Shown: piece after piece, positions 6,375 to 11,782 of the stretch | Layout: the number at the start of each line of letters is the position of its first letter | Numbering within the stretch: position 1 is the first letter of the stretch | NCBI GenBank assembly: GCA_003643935.1 | Contig: QMLJ01000007.1 | Coordinates: 1-11,782, forward strand | Direction of reading: 5' to 3' | DNA from: Deltaproteobacteria bacterium | Lineage (GTDB): Bacteria > Desulfobacterota > Desulfomonilia > UBA1062 | Length of the DNA stretch: 11,782 nucleotides | Notes under the pieces: model-generated | Database searches by the model: none | What the model was told of the DNA's origin: nothing | The model's input: the letters and a program-made list of their open reading frames with translations, nothing else | Position numbers and translations under genes: made by a program

Positions 6375-7738
6375 TGTGGTCTGTGAATGATATAATTACT
6401 GCAACAGGTGGAAGGCTTATATCCGGCTCACAAGAGACTGAATTCAGCAGCATATCAACGGATACTCGCAGTTTGAAACCCGGGGACTTGTTCATAGCAC
6501 TCAAGGGTGAACATCACGATGCCCATGCGTTTGTAGCGGAGGCATTCTCAAAGGGCGCCAAAGGAGCCCTTGTAATGCATCCATTTGACTACCATGGCAC
6601 TGTAATAGTTGTCAGTAATACTCTAACCGCACTTGGTGACCTTGCTCAATACCTGAGGAACAGTTTTAACCTGCCGGTTGTTGGCATAACCGGATCCACA
6701 GGAAAAACTACGGTCAAGGAGTTTGTTGCATCTATACTGTCAAGGGAAGGGAAATGCCTTAAGACGGAGAAAAATTTCAATAACCTTGTAGGTGTTCCCA
6801 TCACCCTCCTCGGCCTAAAAAAGGAGCATGATTTTGCTGTCATAGAGATGGGTACAAACAGGCCGGGTGAGATAGAAAGGCTTTCTTCCATCGCAAGGCC
6901 AAACATATCTGTTATAACAAACATATCGCCTGCACACCTGAATGGCCTTAAGAGCATAGAGGGTATAATAAAGGAAAAACAGGCTATCTTCAGAAATACG
7001 ATCCCCGGTGGTATAGCCATTTTAAACCCGTACATGGATTACATGGACGGCATAGAAATTCCGAAAGGCCTTGATAGGATTACGTTCTCTCTCTCTGAAG
7101 ATACCGACGTAAGGGCAAAGAATATCATTTCCAGCAATATGCAGGGCAGTGATTTCGTAGCAGACATTGCTGGAAAGGACGTAAGGATAAAGGTCGGCAT
7201 TCCAGGCATGCATAATATACTGAACGCTCTTGCTGCATCTGCCTGTGCCGTTGCCCTGGGTATGGACACAGAAACCATTGCTTATGGTATCGAGAACGCC
7301 GGCTTTCCAGGCAGCCGCGTGGAGGTAACTGTATCAGATGCACTAACCATCATAGATGACAGCTACAATGCGAATCCTGCCTCCATGAAGGCAGCGCTCG
7401 ATATACTAAAAGGATTCCCCCATACCTTCAAGATTGCTGTACTTGGTGACATGCTGGAACTCGGAAGCGACTCGTCTTACTGGCATGAAGAACTAGGCAG
7501 ATGGGCTGCATCCAGTGGCGTTGACAGACTTATAGTAACAGGGAAGTTCGCCAGCCTTGTCGCAGACTCGGCGATATCAGAGGGCATGGATGCATCCTCG
7601 GTTTTCAAGGCAAGTGGCATCGAAGAGGTAAAAGGCCTCATGTCCGACATTATAGGTAAAGATGCGGTTGTGTTGGTCAAGGCATCCAGGGCAGTTCAAC
7701 TAGATAGAATAGTAGGCTATCTCAAGGCGGTGGCCTGA
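6374..7738 (+). CDS. murF: UDP-MurNAc-tripeptide:D-Ala-D-Ala ligase MurF
   Basis: MurF adds D-Ala-D-Ala to finish the UDP-MurNAc pentapeptide. The 454-residue protein shows [16 protein letters not shown] (30-45), the ATP loop [10 protein letters not shown] (104-113), and [12 protein letters not shown] (131-142), a hallmark of MurF. The central-domain [12 protein letters not shown] (156-167) follows, then ISPAHLNGL (184-192). The C-terminal [11 protein letters not shown] (328-338), LGDMLELG (357-364) and VKASRA (435-440) are all typical. The start chosen is the ATG at 6374, overlapping the murE TGA by one base (TGATG). An AGGAGG at 6355-6360 is rather far (13 bases), while AAGGA at 6366-6370 is close, so initiation is probably by termination-reinitiation. 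An in-frame ATG at 6347 would add nine residues before the conserved [13 protein letters not shown] opening and is less likely. Confidence 0.95.
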   Translation: MWSVNDIITATGGRLISGSQETEFSSISTDTRSLKPGDLFIALKGEHHDAHAFVAEAFSKGAKGALVMHPFDYHGTVIVVSNTLTALGDLAQYLRNSFNLPVVGITGSTGKTTVKEFVASILSREGKCLKTEKNFNNLVGVPITLLGLKKEHDFAVIEMGTNRPGEIERLSSIARPNISVITNISPAHLNGLKSIEGIIKEKQAIFRNTIPGGIAILNPYMDYMDGIEIPKGLDRITFSLSEDTDVRAKNIISSNMQGSDFVADIAGKDVRIKVGIPGMHNILNALAASACAVALGMDTETIAYGIENAGFPGSRVEVTVSDALTIIDDSYNANPASMKAALDILKGFPHTFKIAVLGDMLELGSDSSYWHEELGRWAASSGVDRLIVTGKFASLVADSAISEGMDASSVFKASGIEEVKGLMSDIIGKDAVVLVKASRAVQLDRIVGYLKAVA

Positions 7739-7740
7739 AC

Positions 7741-8820
7741 ATGCTGTACCATCTGTTGTATCCACTTCATACATATTCAACCGTATTCAATGTATTCAAG
7801 TACATAACCTTCAGGAGTATTTACGCCACGATCACTTCACTTAGCTTATGCCTATTACTTGGACCATGGGCGATAAGGAAGCTTAAGAAGTATCACCTAG
7901 GAGAGAGAATAAACGGTTACACACCTGCCACCCACAGAGGTAAATCAGGTACGCCTACAATGGGCGGCATACTCATTATATCTGCCGTGCTTATAGCAAC
8001 CCTTCTCTGGATTGACTTGACGGACATATACGCGTGGCTGTGTATACTCGTACTTGTAAGTTACGGTTTAATCGGACTTGTAGATGATTACATGAAGACA
8101 GTAAAGGCCCGTATGTCTGGCATACCTGGCGTTGTCAGGCTGACCATAGAATTTATCATTGCATGGATTGTGGGCTACGTACTCATAACCATACCTGGTT
8201 TCGATACATCCATTGTCATACCTTTCTTCAAACATCTGCATCCTGACCTTGGTCCATTCTATATAATATTCGTGATGCTGGTGATAGTAGGGAGTGCAAA
8301 TGCCGTAAATATAACTGATGGCCTGGATGGACTTGCCATAGGACCATGTACAATAGCGGCCGCCACATACCTGATATTTGCCTACGTCGTAGGAAACTTC
8401 AAGGCAGCAGACTATCTGCAGTTTCCTTTCATACCAGGCGTGGGAGAACTGTGCATATTCCTGGGCTCCATAGTAGGAGCAGGGCTCGGGTTCCTCTGGT
8501 ACAATTCATATCCGGCACAGATATTCATGGGTGATGTTGGATCCCTTGCTTTAGGCGGCGTTATCGGGACTATAGCGGTTATAACCAAACAGGAAATATT
8601 GCTAGTGGTGGTAGGAGGGGTATTTGTGGCTGAGGTCATCTCGGTGATACTCCAGGTGTCCTTTTTCAAGGTAACCAACGGCAAAAGGATATTCAAAATG
8701 GCGCCCATACATCACCATTTTGAGCTCAAGGGCTGGGCTGAACCAAAGATTATAGTGAGATTCTGGATAATATCCATATTCCTTGCAATGGTAGCAATAA
8801 GCACTTTAAAACTGAGGTAA
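7741..8820 (+). CDS. mraY: Phospho-MurNAc-pentapeptide transferase MraY
   Basis: MraY is the polytopic inner-membrane enzyme that transfers phospho-MurNAc-pentapeptide from UDP to undecaprenyl phosphate, making lipid I. The 359-residue length is standard and about ten hydrophobic helices can be traced. Diagnostic motifs are [13 protein letters not shown] (68-80), the Mg-binding LVDDYMK (113-119), [15 protein letters not shown] (187-201), [13 protein letters not shown] (261-273) and the MraY-specific [12 protein letters not shown] (321-332) with its histidine triad. Unlike WecA relatives it has that HHH loop, so the name is firm. It starts two bases after the murF stop with only a weak purine stretch upstream. 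It is followed by the 41-codon ORF at 8827 rather than directly by murD. Confidence 0.96.
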   Translation: MLYHLLYPLHTYSTVFNVFKYITFRSIYATITSLSLCLLLGPWAIRKLKKYHLGERINGYTPATHRGKSGTPTMGGILIISAVLIATLLWIDLTDIYAWLCILVLVSYGLIGLVDDYMKTVKARMSGIPGVVRLTIEFIIAWIVGYVLITIPGFDTSIVIPFFKHLHPDLGPFYIIFVMLVIVGSANAVNITDGLDGLAIGPCTIAAATYLIFAYVVGNFKAADYLQFPFIPGVGELCIFLGSIVGAGLGFLWYNSYPAQIFMGDVGSLALGGVIGTIAVITKQEILLVVVGGVFVAEVISVILQVSFFKVTNGKRIFKMAPIHHHFELKGWAEPKIIVRFWIISIFLAMVAISTLKLR

Positions 8821-8826
8821 GGAGAG

Positions 8827-8952
8827 ATGGAGGAGATAGAGGAGGCAATAGACAGGCTCCAGAAGGTACTCATATTCTACATGATGAATGGGGACCAGGG
8901 CATTATAAGTTTTCTCCTTAAGATATATCAGGGGCTTGAAAGGATGAAATAG
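8827..8952 (+). CDS. Unrecognised 41-residue protein between mraY and murD
   Basis: I do not recognise this gene. An ATG six bases after the mraY stop, with AAGGAG (8819-8824) just before it, opens 41 codons ending TAG. The last base of that stop is the first base of the murD GTG, so it fills the only gap in the operon exactly and looks translationally coupled on both sides. Codons resemble the neighbours (ATA, AGG, GAG frequent). The product opens MEEIEEAIDRLQ, continues with the hydrophobic stretch VLIFYMM (14-20), has a likely turn NGDQG (21-25), and then a second helix SFLLKIYQGLERM (28-40). This suggests a small helical hairpin, cytoplasmic or membrane-surface associated; the hydrophobic stretch is too short to span a membrane. 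The second helix weakly resembles the SQ-x-L-D helix of Spo0E-like phosphatases (YQGLE here), but the key residues differ and I do not claim that function. Confidence 0.6.
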   Translation: MEEIEEAIDRLQKVLIFYMMNGDQGIISFLLKIYQGLERMK

Positions 8953-10241
8953 TGCGCATTCTTGTTTGGGGTACGGGCAGCACGGGTATTGCAACTGCAA
9001 AGGAGATGAAAAGGCAGGGCCATGAAGTGAGGCTGGTGGATGAAAATATACCCTCAAGAGACATGGATATACCTGTAGAAATACTTGGGCCTAAGCATAT
9101 GGATTGGGCCGAGCTGGTTATCCCAAGCCCAGGTATACCAAGAAACCACCCCTTGCTCGCCAAGGCAAAGAGGGTAGTCTCTGAAATAGAGATGGCATCC
9201 AGGCTATTGCATGGTAAAATCATTGGTGTCACTGGCACAAACGGCAAGACAACAACAGTAACACTCATACACTCGATACTAAGTGCATCTGGCAATGACG
9301 TAGGACTTGGAGGTAATATATCCCCTCCCCTGATTAGCCTTGCAGAGGCTGATCCAGCGATTGTTGTGGCAGAAATAAGCTCATTCCAGCTCGAGTGGAT
9401 AGAAACGTTCAAGCCTTTTATAGCGGTATGCCTTAATCTCAGCCCTGATCATCTTGACCGCTACAGGGACATGGAAGAATATACCTCACAGAAAATGAGG
9501 ATTTTTCAAAACCAGGGCAAAGATGATATCGCAGTGGTAAACGATGACGACCCCTATCTGAAAGACATCAGGTTTAACAGCATCACGGCTGGATTTGCAC
9601 TCTCAAAGGGTGAGAGGTCGTCAGGTGCATACCTGAAGGATGGGTATATATATTTCTACGGGGAGATAGAGGGAAAAGGACCATCGCTGAAGCACACCAA
9701 GGTAAGAAGTAAAGGCCTGATAGAGGATATGATGGCATCTGCCCTTGTAACACGTTTTCTAGGTGTCTCAACAGAAATCATGGAAAAGGTTTTTATGGAG
9801 TTCAGGGGTATAAAACACAGGTTCGAGCTGGTCGCAGAGATGGGCGGGGTACGTTTCATAAACGATTCCAAGGCAACTAATGTTGGAGCTGTAGAAAAGG
9901 CCCTGGCGGGTGTTGGCTCAAGGGTGGTATTGATTCTCGGCGGCAGGGACAAGGGTGGTGATTTCTCCAGCATGGCACAGAGGTATGCTTCAGCTATAAA
10001 GAAAGCAATTATCATAGGTGAGGCATCTCAAAGGATAAAAAAAGAGGTGTCACCATTTGTTGATGTATACATGGCACAAGGCATGAAGGAAGCGGTGAGG
10101 CAGGCAATTGCGATAGCATCACCGGGAGAAACCGTACTCCTGAGCCCGGGATGTTCGAGCTTTGACATGTTCAAAAACTATGAACACAGGGGGGATGTAT
10201 TTACAAGATGCGTAACAGACATGTCGATGAAAAAGAACTAG
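8952..10241 (+). CDS. murD: UDP-MurNAc-L-Ala:D-glutamate ligase MurD
   Basis: MurD is the cytoplasmic ligase that adds D-glutamate to UDP-MurNAc-L-alanine. The 429-residue product starts with a Rossmann-like MRILVWGTGSTGIATA. It has SPGIPRNHPLL (59-69) and the ATP loop GVTGTNGKTTT (92-102). AEISSFQLE (140-148) and LNLSPDHLDRY (161-171) follow. In the C-terminal half are HRFE (289-292), NDSKATN (304-310), LGGRDKGGDF (329-338) and LLSPGCSSFDMFKNYEHRG (396-414), which is diagnostic of MurD. The start is GTG at 8952, preceded by AAAGGA (8939-8944) at seven bases, overlapping the small ORF's TAG by one base. The end runs 34 bp into ftsW. Length is close to the usual 430-450 residues. Confidence 0.96.
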   Translation: MRILVWGTGSTGIATAKEMKRQGHEVRLVDENIPSRDMDIPVEILGPKHMDWAELVIPSPGIPRNHPLLAKAKRVVSEIEMASRLLHGKIIGVTGTNGKTTTVTLIHSILSASGNDVGLGGNISPPLISLAEADPAIVVAEISSFQLEWIETFKPFIAVCLNLSPDHLDRYRDMEEYTSQKMRIFQNQGKDDIAVVNDDDPYLKDIRFNSITAGFALSKGERSSGAYLKDGYIYFYGEIEGKGPSLKHTKVRSKGLIEDMMASALVTRFLGVSTEIMEKVFMEFRGIKHRFELVAEMGGVRFINDSKATNVGAVEKALAGVGSRVVLILGGRDKGGDFSSMAQRYASAIKKAIIIGEASQRIKKEVSPFVDVYMAQGMKEAVRQAIAIASPGETVLLSPGCSSFDMFKNYEHRGDVFTRCVTDMSMKKN

Positions 10242-11329
10242 ACTGTGATCTCATTTTTCTCGTTGTAACGCTTCTATTGCTTTCCATGGGGGCAATCATG
10301 GTCTACTCGGCCAGTTTCTGTATGTCTAGGGAGATATCAAACTCGGACACGTACTACATGGTAAGACACCTAATACACCTGAGCATGGGCATTGCCATCA
10401 TGTTTTCCTTGATGCAACTGGATTACCGAAGGCTGAACTCAAAGGTCCTCGCCTATCTAGCCCTCTTGGTCGGCTTTGTCTCACTTGTATTGTGTTTCAT
10501 CCCAGGCATAGGGGTAACCGGAGGGAATGCCAGGAGATGGATAAGGATCATGGGATTTACATTCCAGTCATCCGAATTGATGAAAATAATGCTTATACTG
10601 TTCATCAGCCACTTTCTGACCAGGAAATCCAAATCCATAGGCAAATTCTCTGTGGGGGTCTTACCCGTGCTGATAATAACTGGAACAGCGGCTATATTCA
10701 TATTCCTTGAACCTGATTTCGGGACAGCTGCTCTACTGCTACTCTGGGCAACGACCATGCTTTTCATAGCAGGCATGAGATGGAAGCATATCTTCCTCAT
10801 TGGATCGGGCAGCCTACCCATAGTGGTCCTGATGCTCCTCAGTGCCCCTTACAGGAGAGACAGGCTGACCGCGTTCCTTGACCCGTGGTCTCATATACAG
10901 GATATAGGCTACCAGATAGTTCATTCCATGCTGGCCTTTGCAAAGGGCGGAGTATTGGGTGCGGGACTTGGTGAGGGTACGCAGAAACTATTCTATCTTC
11001 CAGCACCTCATACAGATTTCATATTCTCCGTCGTAGGTGAAGAACTGGGCCTACTCGGGGTAATGGTCGTAATAGTACTCTTTTCCGTGTGGATATGGAG
11101 GGCATTCTTTATCGCGCTTGCAACCAAGGACACCTTTGGTTTCTACCTTGTGGTTGCATCATGTACCTTTATAGGCCTGCAGGCCATAATTAACATGGGA
11201 GTGGCCATGTCGGTATTACCAACAACCGGAATGGCATTGCCTTTCTTCAGCTACGGTGGATCTGCCATGCTTATGGTCTCTGTTGCGTCTGGCATGATCC
11301 TATCCGTGTCCAGGAGGGCAAGGCTTTGA
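10208..11329 (+). CDS. ftsW: Septal peptidoglycan polymerase FtsW (SEDS family)
   Basis: FtsW is the SEDS-family glycosyltransferase that polymerises lipid II at the septum together with FtsI. The 373-residue protein is strongly hydrophobic, with about ten membrane helices after a charged 14-residue tail. SEDS signatures are visible in order: MVYSASF (31-37); GNARRWIRI (106-114); FQSSELMKI (119-127), usually QPSELAK; EPDFGTA (168-174); LPAPHTDFIFSVVGEELG (264-281), with D270 as the presumed catalytic acid; and LPTTGMALPFFSYGGS (337-352). Neighbouring murD and murG and the septal context favour FtsW over RodA. The ATG at 10208 lies within the end of murD, with AGGGGGGA at 10188-10195, 12 bases upstream. 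The next in-frame ATG is already inside the first membrane helix, so the 34-bp overlap is probably real. The stop overlaps the murG TTG by 4 bp. Confidence 0.95.
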   Translation: MRNRHVDEKELDCDLIFLVVTLLLLSMGAIMVYSASFCMSREISNSDTYYMVRHLIHLSMGIAIMFSLMQLDYRRLNSKVLAYLALLVGFVSLVLCFIPGIGVTGGNARRWIRIMGFTFQSSELMKIMLILFISHFLTRKSKSIGKFSVGVLPVLIITGTAAIFIFLEPDFGTAALLLLWATTMLFIAGMRWKHIFLIGSGSLPIVVLMLLSAPYRRDRLTAFLDPWSHIQDIGYQIVHSMLAFAKGGVLGAGLGEGTQKLFYLPAPHTDFIFSVVGEELGLLGVMVVIVLFSVWIWRAFFIALATKDTFGFYLVVASCTFIGLQAIINMGVAMSVLPTTGMALPFFSYGGSAMLMVSVASGMILSVSRRARL

Positions 11330-11782
11330 AAGTGCTTATAACAGCAGGTGGGACAGGAGGCCACATAATGCCGGCAATCTCCATCGCAGAGGCCTTGCGG
11401 GATAAGGTGCCTAGCGCGAGTCTAGTCTTCGTGGGTACAGATAGGGGGCTGGAAGAGGCCATTGCAAAAAGACATTCAATCGACTTTATACCATTGAGAA
11501 CAGAAGGACTGAGGGGCAGGAAGTTTAAAGAAATCGTACATGCGCTTTATGTAGATACCAAGGCATTCTTAAAGGCAATAGGTATAATAAGGAGCTTAAG
11601 ACCTGACTGGGTGATAGGTACAGGCGGTTACATAACGGGTATTGTCGTTCTTGCAGGCCTGGTCTCTGGCGTAAGATGCGCCATACAGGAGCAGAATACC
11701 ATACCCGGCATGACAAACAGGATACTGGGAAAGATGGTCCACAGGGTATTTCTCGGTATGGAAGACCACAGTGGTTCATTCC
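11326..11782 (+). CDS. murG: UDP-GlcNAc:lipid I N-acetylglucosaminyltransferase MurG, N-terminal part
   Basis: MurG is the peripheral inner-membrane GT28 glycosyltransferase that converts lipid I to lipid II. The first 152 codons lie in the window and the gene runs off the right edge. The start is TTG, overlapping the ftsW stop as TTGA, with AGGAGG (11312-11317) eight bases upstream. The product opens MKVLITAGGTGGHIMPA, the glycine-rich loop that defines MurG. Later come VFVGTDRGLE, the GTGGYITG loop (usually GxGGYxSG) and QEQNTIPGMTNR (usually HEQNxxPGxxNR). The glutamine in place of histidine in that last motif is a tolerated variant seen in other lineages. It continues the coupled operon; murC, murB, ftsQ, ftsA and ftsZ would be expected further right but are not visible. 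Confidence 0.93.
   Translation, partial: MKVLITAGGTGGHIMPAISIAEALRDKVPSASLVFVGTDRGLEEAIAKRHSIDFIPLRTEGLRGRKFKEIVHALYVDTKAFLKAIGIIRSLRPDWVIGTGGYITGIVVLAGLVSGVRCAIQEQNTIPGMTNRILGKMVHRVFLGMEDHSGSF

Noticed and set aside
8806..9057. 83-codon minus-strand ORF across the mraY-murD gap
   Set aside because: It overlaps mraY, murD and the better supported 41-codon plus-strand ORF, and has a low-complexity product with no motif.

Overview
The window is the front part of a bacterial dcw (division and cell wall) cluster, read rightward from about 1347. The gene order is mraZ, rsmH, ftsL, ftsI, murE, murF, mraY, a 41-residue small ORF, murD, ftsW and murG, the last cut by the right edge. To its left, on the other strand, lie a soluble PAS-type sensor histidine kinase and the first 42 codons of a tolQ/exbB-like proton-channel gene cut by the left edge. 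A roughly 390-base divergent intergenic region separates the two blocks.

Organism: the tolQ-like gene points to a Gram-negative envelope, and the DNPR motif in MurE points to meso-diaminopimelate peptidoglycan. Isoleucine ATA and arginine AGG codons are used heavily, base composition is intermediate, and start codons include ATG, GTG and TTG. This fits a Desulfobacterota (deltaproteobacterial) or Nitrospirota-like bacterium. That placement is an inference from style, not a proven assignment.

Layout: 1-128 (minus) tolQ start; 129-233 spacer holding a perfect 19-bp tandem repeat that carries TATAAT twice on the minus strand; 234-1217 (minus) histidine kinase; 1218-1610 divergent regulatory region; 1611-11782 (plus) dcw cluster. 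The regulatory region contains a good sigma70-type promoter (TTGACA, 16 bp, TGC-TATATA). Three 10-bp direct repeats ending in TGTCAT overlap it, the spacing expected of a MraZ operator. A transcript of about 230 untranslated bases with repeats and possible hairpins follows.

How the genes work together: MurE, MurF and MurD build the UDP-MurNAc peptide in the cytoplasm. MraY moves it to the lipid carrier as lipid I and MurG makes lipid II. FtsW polymerises and FtsI crosslinks at the septum, assisted by FtsL. MraZ is the probable autoregulator and RsmH methylates 16S rRNA. Gene junctions on the plus strand are 3 bp apart or overlapping (4, 16, 4, 1 and so on), so this is one translationally coupled operon. 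The only apparent gap, between mraY and murD, is filled exactly by the small ORF, the best candidate here for something undescribed. Everything else in the coding part is a conventional dcw cluster.
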